Origin: BM524 sp041554435
Lineage (GTDB): Bacteria > Bacteroidota > Bacteroidia > Bacteroidales > F082
Assembly (NCBI GenBank): GCA_041554435.1
Contig: JBFFLX010000181.1
Coordinates: 1 to 6,623 of the forward strand
Direction of reading: 5' to 3'
Length of the DNA stretch: 6,623 nt
This document shows, piece after piece, positions 1-6,623 of this stretch. Numbering within the stretch: the first letter of the stretch is position 1; the number at the start of each line of letters is the position of its first letter. The translations under genes were made by a program, and so were the position numbers. A model generated the notes under the pieces. It made no database searches and was not told where the DNA came from. It saw only the letters and a program-made list of their open reading frames with translations.

Positions 1-207
1 AGACAATAAAATTATTCCGGGAATTAAGAAACTATCAAAAGGCATATTCTTAAATTCAGATAGCGGTAGTCCCATCATCTCGCCAGTTGGTGAGATGATT
101 AATACTATTCCTCCTCCAACAGCCCCCAGGGCAAGGAATCCCAGAACGAGCAAAAAGACATTGCGCATCAATTTGATTTTCACATCGATTTTTTCCTGTC
201 TTTTCAT
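1..207 (-). CDS. Small membrane protein, C-terminus cut by window edge (partial)
   Basis: An open frame starts at the ATG at 207-205 and runs off the left edge, so 69 residues are visible (MKRQEKIDVKIKLMRN...). It is too short to show as a complete reading frame. A basic N terminus is followed by a hydrophobic helix at about residues 16-38 (FLLVLGFLALGAVGGG type). A short polar loop with an ISPTGEMMGLPL stretch comes next, and a second hydrophobic segment begins at about residue 60 (FLIPGIILLS). This looks like a small multi-helix inner-membrane protein. I recall similar uncharacterised proteins in Bacteroidota, but I cannot name a family or a function. Its ATG overlaps the stop of the upstream dehydrogenase in an ATGA arrangement (stop 206-204), which fixes the start and suggests translational coupling. 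No Shine-Dalgarno is visible. Confidence 0.75.
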   Translation of the reverse strand, partial: MKRQEKIDVKIKLMRNVFLLVLGFLALGAVGGGIVLIISPTGEMMGLPLSEFKNMPFDSFLIPGIILLS

Positions 208-1048
208 ATTGATATGGATTTAAATGGTTCGTAACTCATTGATAATTCCATCACCTCCAAAATATTTCTCTTATTCATACTGTATGCTGATGAGCTCACA
301 ATCTTATTTTTTTTATTAAAGTATTTTCCTGTTGTTTTGTCCAGGTAAGGTGATGTAGCCAACCAGGTATAGGTTTTTGCCATATCTTCAGCTGAAATTG
401 AAAATCGGCTTTTAATTGAATAAAGAAATTTTTTAAAGCCCGAAATATCAGGGTATCTGTTTAAATCCACTTTTACATTGCTTACCCGAATACAATTTAC
501 CGTAATGGTCGTTTTACTTAATTGTTCCGAAAGCCAGTAGGTATACATTATTTGGGCAAGTTTTGATTGATAATACGCCTTAGGTCACTATACTTTCTTT
601 TCTTAAATCCAGGATCATTCAGGTCAACCTTAAGCTTTGGGTGCATTACCAAGCCTTGTGAGGCAATTGTAATAATTCTACCCTGTTTGTTTTTCTGTAT
701 CAAATCAATGAGAGCATTCGTTAGAATTATTGGTCCAATGTGATTGGTGGCCCAAATAGTCTCTATACCATCAACGGATGTTTCCGGTAGTTTACGGGTA
801 ATATCAAAGTCGGCTGCGTTATGGATTAATACATCAAGATGTTCAATTTGTTGGTGCATCACTTTTGCTGCATCAAGAATCGATTTTTCTTTTACTTCGG
901 AAAGAGCATTCTCCCCGCGTTTTCGGTTACCCGCACCAAGGATAACATGAAATCCGGCCTGTGCTAATTGTACAGCTGCCTGTTTTCCTATACCTGAGTT
1001 TGCCCTGGTTTTTAAACAAGTTTTAGTCTTTTTGTTTTCTATTGTCAT
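204..1048 (-). pseudogene. Short-chain dehydrogenase/reductase (retinol dehydrogenase-like), frameshifted and decayed
   Basis: Two adjacent frames, 1048-548 and 548-204, are the halves of one classical short-chain dehydrogenase that would use NAD(P)H in a Rossmann fold. The first half keeps part of the nucleotide-binding motif (ANSGIG, residues 16-21), HNAA (76-79), Asn102 and the catalytic Ser130 (IASQG). The second half carries the C-terminal part (VNCIRV, then EDMAKTYTWLA). At about 578-580 the first frame leaves the family and stops at 550-548. Reading on in the -1 phase from 578 gives AYYQSKLAQIMYTYW, which contains the catalytic YxxxK. One base has probably been lost from a G run (GGG to GG). 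There are two further defects. TGxxxGxG has become TRANSGIG, so the first Gly is Arg15. The Thr14-Asn77 distance (63) is about 15-20 residues shorter than is usual, so the segment that normally holds the adenine-contacting Asp is missing after KEKS (residue 56). Repairing the frame gives about 281 codons against roughly 300 for relatives. The start overlaps the upstream gene by 4 bp (ATGA). A sequencing error could explain the frameshift alone but not all three lesions. Confidence 0.85.
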
Positions 1049-1458
1049 GATATTGTCTTTTTATTTTTGCAAATACAAAACACAATTATGCCACCTATGC
1101 CTTGTTCTATAACATGATACAAAGTATTTTTAATTTGATATCCAATAGATGATTCATGTATAGCAGCCATAGTTAATCCATGAGGGAATACCCATAAAAT
1201 TCCTATTATAGCACCAGTCTTGATTCCTTTCCACAACGAATCTATATTGTCTTTTGAATTTAAATAGAAATAGCTCATTAAAAAGCCTAATATAATATAG
1301 GCAAGAAGTGTTATGCCAAGTCCTTCGTGATGAGGATGTATATTTTTATTTACTGCTGGTATTATCAAATTGTGATAAAGTCCACCAACTACCCACATTA
1401 CAAATCCAGAAAAAATTAAAGATAATAACAGTCTGAATATTTTCTTTTTTGATTTCAT
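1045..1458 (-). CDS. Four-helix membrane protein of unknown function
   Basis: This 137-residue protein has four hydrophobic segments at about residues 8-28, 46-66, 79-100 and 113-131, and it is very likely in the inner membrane. The N terminus (MKSKKK) and C terminus (CKNKKTIS) are both basic, so by the positive-inside rule both should be cytoplasmic, as four helices would allow. I do not recognise a named family. Notable residues sit at or near the helix ends: His29-Asn30, the cluster HPHHEG (41-46), Pro92-His93-Gly94, His101-Glu102 and HxxE (His115, Glu118) in helix 4. Such a pattern could bind a metal or cofactor, but that is a guess. The start is 4 bp after the methyltransferase stop. Its own stop overlaps the ATG of the dehydrogenase (ATGA at 1048-1045), so the three genes are probably co-translated. 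The leader is AT-rich without a Shine-Dalgarno. Confidence 0.8.
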   Translation of the reverse strand: MKSKKKIFRLLLSLIFSGFVMWVVGGLYHNLIIPAVNKNIHPHHEGLGITLLAYIILGFLMSYFYLNSKDNIDSLWKGIKTGAIIGILWVFPHGLTMAAIHESSIGYQIKNTLYHVIEQGIGGIIVFCICKNKKTIS

Positions 1459-1462
1459 AATT

Positions 1463-2368
1463 TTAATTATTAATTGTTTGGTTGGTTGCCACTACATGAC
1501 AAGCAAATCCATACATTTTTCCGAAAAATTCTCCGTTACCACTGTATAGATATTTTTTCTCAAACTCTGCCGGAGTATAGTGTGCCATTGGAGTAAAACC
1601 TTTGTCATCAAGGAACTCTTTTATTTTGCCTTCTTCAATTCCAAAAGTAAATGACTCTCCCCCAGCCTTAACTACAGTAGCTATTTTTTGTGCTCCATAA
1701 TAGGTGCACTCATTGCGAATAACAGATGAATACAAATAGTCGAATGCGACAATGCTTCCTTTTTCGGCGGTATTTCTTATAAAGCTTAAGGTGGCATTTA
1801 CGGTATGATCAGTGACATACATTGACACACCTTCCCAAATAAACAAAGTCCTTTTAGTCGCATCATAACCCGCCTTTAAGAGGGTTTGTTTTAGGTCATC
1901 CAGATTGAAATCTATAGGCACAAAGTTTATATTTTCAGGGATGTCTATTTTGTTTTTTTTCAGAAGCTTTATTTTTTCGTTTTGAGTGGTTGGTGCATCT
2001 AACTCAAATATTTTCGTGTCATCAAGAAATTCCTGATACCTGATTGACCGGGTATCATATCCTGCTCCAAGAAATACAACCTGAAGAATGTTTTTTCTGA
2101 CTTCTTTTATAAATAGATCATCGAAAAACTTTGTACGCGCGGTCACATATTCATAAGATCCGGGGCCTTTTTCATGTAATTTATTTTTGAACAGATTTCG
2201 AAAAAAAGCAAATAATAAAAAGAACCTTGCCTTGGATGGCATGAAAATATAAGCCAAATTATCAGGGCCTATAAAATCCTGTCGTGTTTCTTTCGTTGCA
2301 AGAAACCTGTAAATGACGGCCATTAAGGCGGTGTGTGAGGCGTTATGTTCAATTCTATTTTGTTTCAT
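1463..2368 (-). CDS. Class I SAM-dependent methyltransferase, leucine carboxyl methyltransferase-like (LCM/TIGR00027 type)
   Basis: This 301-residue protein should transfer a methyl group from S-adenosylmethionine to a small, probably carboxyl- or oxygen-bearing substrate. The family signature appears in order: YEYVTARTKFFDDLF (residues 72-86), the SAM-binding motif VFLGAGYDTRSIR (98-110), FELD with acidic Glu122/Asp124 for the SAM ribose (121-124), VPIDF (150-154) and IWEGVSMYV (177-185). The length is normal for the family. Bacterial members mostly have unknown substrates. Several are linked to polyketide or lipid-like metabolism, so no reaction is assigned. Residues 41-64 (IFMPSKARFFLLFAFFRNLF...) are hydrophobic and amphipathic and could let the protein sit on the membrane. 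It follows the reductase gene after a 73-bp spacer, the second-longest gap here, and is followed 4 bp later by the four-helix membrane protein. The ATG at 2368-2366 fits the usual N terminus; an AT-rich leader replaces a Shine-Dalgarno. Confidence 0.88.
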   Translation of the reverse strand: MKQNRIEHNASHTALMAVIYRFLATKETRQDFIGPDNLAYIFMPSKARFFLLFAFFRNLFKNKLHEKGPGSYEYVTARTKFFDDLFIKEVRKNILQVVFLGAGYDTRSIRYQEFLDDTKIFELDAPTTQNEKIKLLKKNKIDIPENINFVPIDFNLDDLKQTLLKAGYDATKRTLFIWEGVSMYVTDHTVNATLSFIRNTAEKGSIVAFDYLYSSVIRNECTYYGAQKIATVVKAGGESFTFGIEEGKIKEFLDDKGFTPMAHYTPAEFEKKYLYSGNGEFFGKMYGFACHVVATNQTINN

Positions 2369-2441
2369 AGCTTTAATTATAAATGTTTTTGTACAATTAT
2401 TTAGTGATAATCAGGATTTTATCATATGTTATTCCTTTTGG

Positions 2442-3503
2442 TCAACTATTTGTTTTTTCTTTGTTAATACTCATTATCACTTTGCCTTTTGCCCTATGCG
2501 ATGAAACATAGCAAATGGCTTCTTTAAGAGCGTTTATATCAAATGCTATTTTATGATCAATGGGAGGAAGAATGTTCTTTTGTACCAGCTCCGGAATTAG
2601 CTTTTTATATGTTTTTTGTGTTGGGCTGGCCATGATATAACGCGGCCCACCTATGTTGCTCATCAACATTCTAAGAAAAACGTAGGTGAAAACCTGAAGA
2701 AGTTTCACTATTCCAAGTTTTTTATCCCCTATAAAATATACCGGACCAACAGATGTTATAAAAGAGCCCTTTTTGTTTAAAACTTTTAATGCATCCTTCT
2801 CCGATTTTTTCCCTCCAACGAAATCAAAAACGAAATCAAGCTTTGGACTTATCTCTACAGTAAGTACATCCGCAAAATTCTCTTTTGTGTAGTCTATTAC
2901 CCTTTTTGCTCCAAGCTTTCGTACATGTTCCATATTTTTGGTACTACATACTCCGGTAACTTCGGCTCCCCTGCTGCATAATATTTTAACCATCGTACTA
3001 CCTATTCCTCCTGAAGCACCTATTACCAGGCAACGATCACCTTGTTTTACCTTAGCTGCATTAACTGAAAAACAGGTAACATTAGCCACAACACCAACGC
3101 CGGCAGCTTCCTGAAAACTCCATTTTTTGGGTTTTAATACTAAATGTGCCTCATTTGCACAGCAGTATTCTGCCCATGCTCCATTTCGTTTTCTTGAATC
3201 ACAAATGCCAAAGACCTCATCACCAGGTTTGAAATTTGTGACTTTTGAACCAACTTTTACAACAACACCTGAAACATCCATTCCGGGAATTACCGGTAAG
3301 GTAGGTTTAGGATTGGGGCCTACTGGCACACCACCGGCAGCTGTACCTTCTGCAATACGCATATCATCAATGTTAACAGATGTTGCATGTACTTTAATTA
3401 CGACTTCTTGTTTCTTTGGGAAAAGTTCAGGAAGATCAAGTAATTGAATCGAGTCAATTAAAGCTCCCGGTTTGGGTAAGGTGGTAATTCCTAATGCTTT
3501 CAT
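2442..3503 (-). CDS. Zinc-independent medium-chain NAD(P)-dependent oxidoreductase (quinone oxidoreductase-like)
   Basis: This 353-residue protein is a medium-chain dehydrogenase/reductase with a GroES-like domain at about 25-130, a Rossmann domain at about 140-290 and a return to the first domain at the C terminus. Visible motifs are VNIDDMRIAEG (43-53), PVIPGMDVSGVV (70-81), GDEVFGIC (94-101), AAGVGVVANVTCF (133-145), the nucleotide-binding IGASGGIGS (161-169), FDFVGG (226-231) and the family-typical AKGKVIM near the end (338-344). The GHE zinc motif of true alcohol dehydrogenases is absent (GMDVSG in its place), so it is expected to act as a zinc-free reductase of an enone or quinone-like compound using NAD(P)H. 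The exact substrate is not readable. The start ATG overlaps the upstream stop by one base (TAATG at 3505-3501), a strong sign of coupling. A weak purine stretch (CAGGGAAA) precedes it. The length is normal and the frame intact. Confidence 0.9.
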   Translation of the reverse strand: MKALGITTLPKPGALIDSIQLLDLPELFPKKQEVVIKVHATSVNIDDMRIAEGTAAGGVPVGPNPKPTLPVIPGMDVSGVVVKVGSKVTNFKPGDEVFGICDSRKRNGAWAEYCCANEAHLVLKPKKWSFQEAAGVGVVANVTCFSVNAAKVKQGDRCLVIGASGGIGSTMVKILCSRGAEVTGVCSTKNMEHVRKLGAKRVIDYTKENFADVLTVEISPKLDFVFDFVGGKKSEKDALKVLNKKGSFITSVGPVYFIGDKKLGIVKLLQVFTYVFLRMLMSNIGGPRYIMASPTQKTYKKLIPELVQKNILPPIDHKIAFDINALKEAICYVSSHRAKGKVIMSINKEKTNS

Positions 3504-3778
3504 TATTTCCCTGTTTTATAGCACCTTCTGTACATTCGTTTTTGATTTTGATACCTGTCAATAGTAATTCTGAGTACTTGATCGATATCTTTTTGAGCAC
3601 TAGTAATTATTGATAAAGCGACGTATAAAGAACTGAAAAACCCGGTTTTTTCATGATAATGGTATTTACTAAAATTGACTTTCGTTTTTAGGATTTCAAA
3701 GCATATTTTAATCCACAAGAACATACCATAAAAAATCCAGTAACAAATCCGCATTATCCAATTATTGCTAAGTGCCAT
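3503..3778 (-). CDS. Small basic protein with N-terminal hydrophobic segment, unrecognised
   Basis: A 91-codon open frame starts at the ATG at 3778-3776. I do not recognise a family. A hydrophobic, aromatic-rich stretch at about residues 8-29 (MRICYWIFYGMFLWIKICFEIL) could be a membrane helix. The rest is basic and polar, with SAQKDIDQVLRITIDRYQNQ forming a likely helix and a strongly basic end (KRMYRRCYKTGK). It lies 26 bp after the outer-membrane protein gene, and its stop overlaps the reductase start by one base (TAATG). That spacing is the main argument that it is translated. The frame remains open upstream of the ATG into the previous gene, so the start is the first ATG rather than a proven one. 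It may also be a remnant of a longer gene, or a chance frame, as no conserved motif supports it. Confidence 0.5.
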   Translation of the reverse strand: MALSNNWIMRICYWIFYGMFLWIKICFEILKTKVNFSKYHYHEKTGFFSSLYVALSIITSAQKDIDQVLRITIDRYQNQKRMYRRCYKTGK

Positions 3779-3804
3779 GACTATAAAATGACATTTGTTG
3801 ATTA

Positions 3805-4431
3805 TTAGAATTTGAAACCGAAATTCAGACTAGGCTCCCATATGGTTTTAGGAGTTCCCTCGTCAATTGCCGCAAATTCAGCAGGGACATTAGTGTCTAT
3901 TGGCCAGTACTTTATTAACCATGCAGGTTCAATAAATATGCGTTTTTTAAAGAATTCAAAACGATATCCTATACCAGATTGCAGATAGAGCTGATAACCT
4001 TTTTGGATTTTTTTGTCGTCTTCATCGTAATATTGCTTATTGAAGTTGGTTGCCTGGCCAGTTGCAAATAAGCCTTTCCAAAGGAACCGTTGATAACCAA
4101 TACCAATTCCATGAGTTCTGACAAAACCCGGATAGAGTTTTTCTGAATCTCCGTACGTACCCATGGGTTCAGCATATTTCCATGTATTATATTCGACAAA
4201 AATGCGGTCTTTTTTAGTTAGCTGATAACCATACGTAAGTAATCCATAATCAGCGGATTCTTCAGTGAGATTATAGAGCATAAAAATAGAAGAACCTATT
4301 GAATGTTTATGTGTAACCTCCTTTTTTTGTTTTTCTGACGATTTAGAAACTGAATTGAGGTTATTTTGGCCAAAAGCAAAAGTTAATGATAATGCCAAAA
4401 CAAATGTTGATAATGTTCTTTTTAAATTCAT
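3805..4431 (-). CDS. Secreted outer-membrane beta-barrel protein, uncharacterised
   Basis: This 208-residue protein has a clear Sec signal peptide: MNLKRTL, then the hydrophobic core STFVLALSLTFAF, with cleavage likely at about residues 21-22 (AFG-Q). After a polar linker (about 24-42) the mature part shows alternating hydrophobic/aromatic strands separated by turns: HSIGSSIFMLYNL, DYGLLTYGYQL, RIFVEYNTWKY, RTHGIGIGYQRFLW, LFATGQATNF, YQLYLQSGIGYRFEF, RIFIEPAWLIKYW and WEPSLNFGFKF. It ends in Phe, as outer-membrane proteins recognised by the BAM complex do. About eight to ten strands suggest a small barrel rather than a TolC-type channel. I recall similar proteins in Bacteroidota without an assigned role. 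It follows the RND exporter by 84 bp, so it may belong to the same export pathway, but a physical link is only inferred. No lipobox cysteine is present. Confidence 0.82.
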   Translation of the reverse strand: MNLKRTLSTFVLALSLTFAFGQNNLNSVSKSSEKQKKEVTHKHSIGSSIFMLYNLTEESADYGLLTYGYQLTKKDRIFVEYNTWKYAEPMGTYGDSEKLYPGFVRTHGIGIGYQRFLWKGLFATGQATNFNKQYYDEDDKKIQKGYQLYLQSGIGYRFEFFKKRIFIEPAWLIKYWPIDTNVPAEFAAIDEGTPKTIWEPSLNFGFKF

Positions 4432-4483
4432 GATAATTAGTTTTTTAATTTGAGCTATTAATTTTTTATTTATTGAAGAATCA

Positions 4484-4521
4484 GGTTGAAATTTGCCGTC
4501 ATCCGTTGAAAAAATTCAACC
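4484..4521 (-). repeat. Two overlapping, mutually exclusive inverted repeats at the exporter/barrel junction
   Basis: On the plus strand GTTGAA (4505-4510), AAAA, TTCAAC (4515-4520) is a perfect 6-bp inverted repeat with a 4-base loop; it overlaps the exporter stop codon (4518-4516). A second copy, GGTTGAA (4484-4490), could pair instead with TTCAACC (4515-4521), giving a 7-bp stem around a 24-base loop. In the minus-strand transcript only one of the two can form at a time. The stems are AT-rich and no U-run follows, so this is not a convincing intrinsic terminator. It could be an RNA-stability or partial attenuation element between the exporter and barrel genes, or chance. Confidence 0.3.
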
Positions 4522-6623
4522 AGCGAGTTGATTTTTAAGAGTGTTTTTGATTGTTGAATAAGTGACTGTTTTTTCTTCACCAAAGATTTTAAACCGTTTG
4601 AATAACAGCGGGGTAATAAAAAAGTCCGCTAACAATGCTGATATCATTCCCGACATAGCCAGAATACCAAGGAAAAAATAGAATTTTACTTCGGAAGTTA
4701 AATATGTCAGGAAGTTAGCACTCAACACCAATGTTGTATATACCAGCGCCACACCAACCGAGCGTATTGATTTCAGAATACTCTCTTTATAATTCCTAGT
4801 TCGTATAAACTCCATTTTACTGTGGTTAATAAAATGAATGGTATCATCCACCGCAAGTCCAAGAATCATAGGTATTACCAGAACAGTAGAGGAATCGAGG
4901 GGAATATCCAGAAATCCCATCATTCCACCAATAACAATAGCAGGAGTAATATTTGGGATAAGCGCAATCAATCCGGTTTTAACGCTGCCAAACACAATCA
5001 TCATCAGTAAAGCTATAACCAGCATGGCAATACCAAACGATACAATCTGGCCATGAGTGATATATCCAATCATTTTTATAAACTGCGGAATGGTTCCCAC
5101 TATATTTATGTCAGAATTCGGAAATAATTCTTCTGCGTATTTTGCAACCTCCTTAAAATCCTGAGTCATTTGTTTTACTGTCATATCGCTCAGGTGAATT
5201 GACAAGTGCAGGTATTTGTAGTCATAATCCACCCAATACTCCGACTCAGTGCCCCCGGCGTTTTCGTAAAGCAGTAACAGTTGAGCCACCAATTCACGCT
5301 TATCAGGTATTTTGTAATATTCCGGATTGTCTTCGTGCAAAACCTGGTTCATATCTTTAACCACATCGAGTATTGAGCTTGATTTTTTAGCCAGAGATGA
5401 TTCCAAAGCTTTGGCCTCCAATTGTTCAAGTTTCTGCAAAACCTCTGGCTCTTTTGCCAAACCCGCTTCCGGTAGTTCAATCATAACTTCATATGAATAC
5501 AGAGAACCCAGCTCTGTTTTGCTGAAGTCAATAAGATTTTTTACATAACCCACTTTTGTCCCCAGAGTCTTTTTATAATTAGTATCTACAGTTACTTTTG
5601 TAGTTCCCCAAACAAGCAATCCCATTGCAAGTAAATAGACGGCTGTTATTTTTTTGGGATGAGTCAAAATCCATTTCCCCAGGTTGAATAACCGGTTTTC
5701 AAATTTTGAATGGTTAATTTTTAAATATTTTGGATGTTGTTTTTTATTCTTACCAAAACTTAGTAAAACAGGAGTTAGAATCATAACGGTTGTAAATGTG
5801 GCTGCTACTATTCCGGCGGTTGAAAGTCCGATAAAACGAACAGTTTTAACTGGAATAAAAAGAGCGCTTAACAAAGCGGTTATTGTAGTCAATGCCGTAA
5901 ACAACACCGACCATCCCACTTCACCAAAAGAATAAATGATGGCTTCTTTACGAATTCCGTGTTGCTGGAAATGCCGTTGGAAAAAACTAAACAAATGGAT
6001 GGAATAGGCAATGGAAACGGCAAACCCGATTAAGAAAGGAAAGCTCAACACCATATTATCGACAGGAGTTCCCAAAAATCCTACTACTCCATAAATTACA
6101 ATCATAGAGCTGATTGCTGATACAACCGGAACAACAACGCCACGGGCCGAACGCAAAGTAATAATTAATATGACGATTGCCAGTATAATAGCCATGCCCA
6201 TAACACGACTCGTTTCTCCTGCAAAATATTCCCGTTTCTCATGATTGATAATCGGCACACCCACTGCCCTTGGATTCAGTGATTTGTATTTTTCTTTATT
6301 GATGACGCTTAACACCGACATCCCGGCCAGTTCATCAGGACTGGTTTTGTACTCACTTTGCCAATCTTCGGGAAAGGGTGTAAACTTAATGGAAAGAAGC
6401 GTTTGTGTGCCGTCAGATGAAATCAGACGTTTTCTGAAATTTTCTTTGCTGAATGCTTTCTCTCTGATTTTTTGGAGTTGCTCACTATCTCGGGGAATTT
6501 CATTAGGAACGATTTGCTCAATCACCATTCCGTATTCATCTCCAACCGTAAATTCAATATCATTAATTGAAGTAATGCGCTCAACAAATACCACACTGTC
6601 GGCTAATTCTTCATGAAGTTCAC
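4516..6623 (-). CDS. MMPL/RND-family inner-membrane exporter, N-terminus cut by window edge (partial)
   Basis: The frame is open to the right edge; the codons before 6594 read ELHEELADS without a stop. The GTG at 6594 is therefore internal, and about 702 residues are visible of perhaps 780-800. Counting from 6594 as residue 1, the first periplasmic domain ends near 128. A block of five helices spans about 130-280 (MGMAIILAIVILIITL, VVVPVVSAISSMIVIYGVVG, VLSFPFLIGFAVSIAYSIHLF and two more). Helix 7 (about 311-330) opens the second half, a second periplasmic domain spans about 335-510, and helices 8-12 span about 513-665. Helix 10 carries the family hallmark GLAVDDTIHFINH (579-591), with Asp583, Asp584 and His587 as the likely proton-relay residues. 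The matching helix in the first half (IGFAVSIAYSIH, 189-200) lacks the acidic pair. Such proteins use the proton gradient to move lipids or other hydrophobic compounds; the substrate here is unknown. The gene heads the visible part of the operon, and any promoter lies outside the window. Confidence 0.9.
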   Translation of the reverse strand, partial: ELHEELADSVVFVERITSINDIEFTVGDEYGMVIEQIVPNEIPRDSEQLQKIREKAFSKENFRKRLISSDGTQTLLSIKFTPFPEDWQSEYKTSPDELAGMSVLSVINKEKYKSLNPRAVGVPIINHEKREYFAGETSRVMGMAIILAIVILIITLRSARGVVVPVVSAISSMIVIYGVVGFLGTPVDNMVLSFPFLIGFAVSIAYSIHLFSFFQRHFQQHGIRKEAIIYSFGEVGWSVLFTALTTITALLSALFIPVKTVRFIGLSTAGIVAATFTTVMILTPVLLSFGKNKKQHPKYLKINHSKFENRLFNLGKWILTHPKKITAVYLLAMGLLVWGTTKVTVDTNYKKTLGTKVGYVKNLIDFSKTELGSLYSYEVMIELPEAGLAKEPEVLQKLEQLEAKALESSLAKKSSSILDVVKDMNQVLHEDNPEYYKIPDKRELVAQLLLLYENAGGTESEYWVDYDYKYLHLSIHLSDMTVKQMTQDFKEVAKYAEELFPNSDINIVGTIPQFIKMIGYITHGQIVSFGIAMLVIALLMMIVFGSVKTGLIALIPNITPAIVIGGMMGFLDIPLDSSTVLVIPMILGLAVDDTIHFINHSKMEFIRTRNYKESILKSIRSVGVALVYTTLVLSANFLTYLTSEVKFYFFLGILAMSGMISALLADFFITPLLFKRFKIFGEEKTVTYSTIKNTLKNQLAG

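Noticed and set aside
570..585. Programmed -1 ribosomal frameshift to make the full dehydrogenase
   Set aside because: No X-XXY-YYZ slippery heptamer is present (the site reads CTAAGGCG), and the same gene carries other inactivating defects, so a plain mutation is simpler.
2405..2424. Inverted repeat TGATAA/TTATCA in the 73-bp spacer before the methyltransferase, as a terminator
   Set aside because: The 6-bp stem has only one G-C pair, the loop is 8 bases and no T-run follows in the transcription direction; chance is likely in such AT-rich DNA.
3969..4199. Minus-strand 76-codon frame inside the barrel gene
   Set aside because: It overlaps the beta-barrel gene in another phase. The barrel frame has a signal peptide, strands and terminal Phe, and this one has nothing recognisable.
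6592..6594. GTG as the start codon of the exporter
   Set aside because: The frame stays open to the window edge, and the first membrane helix and start of the periplasmic domain expected of the family are missing, so the gene begins outside the window.
6245..6616. Plus-strand open frame of 123 codons, and similar ones at 744-950, 3127-3447, 5327-5548 and 5684-5935
   Set aside because: Each lies antisense within a clear minus-strand gene, encodes no recognisable motif and has no supporting context.

Overview
All genes in this window lie on the minus strand, so the operon reads from high to low coordinates. The DNA is AT-rich. Spacing is tight (1-bp and 4-bp overlaps, short gaps), most starts lack a clear Shine-Dalgarno, and the AT-rich leaders are typical of Bacteroidota. 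The small outer-membrane barrel protein and the style of the small membrane proteins also suggest a Bacteroidota bacterium. The exact lineage cannot be fixed from the sequence and is an inference.

Layout in transcription order: (1) a large MMPL/RND-type inner-membrane exporter, cut at its N terminus by the window edge (6623-4516); (2) an 84-bp spacer holding small inverted repeats; (3) a 208-aa secreted outer-membrane beta-barrel protein (4431-3805); (4) an unrecognised 91-aa basic protein with an N-terminal hydrophobic stretch (3778-3503); (5) a zinc-less medium-chain NAD(P)H dehydrogenase/reductase (3503-2442); (6) a SAM-dependent methyltransferase of the leucine carboxyl methyltransferase-like type (2368-1463); (7) a 137-aa four-helix membrane protein rich in His/Glu (1458-1045); (8) a short-chain dehydrogenase that is visibly broken (1048-204); (9) the N-terminal 69 residues of another small membrane protein, which runs off the other end (207-1).

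Taken together this looks like one transcription unit. It combines an exporter and an outer-membrane protein with two oxidoreductases, a methyltransferase and small membrane proteins. A plausible reading, inferred from context only, is a cassette that reduces and methylates a lipid-like or other small molecule and moves it through the envelope. The short-chain dehydrogenase has several independent defects: a lost nucleotide-binding glycine, a missing internal segment, and a frameshift directly before the catalytic YxxxK. It is therefore best treated as a pseudogene inside an otherwise intact-looking operon. No RNA genes, mobile elements, CRISPR arrays or convincing terminators were seen, and no gene-free stretch exceeds 84 bases.
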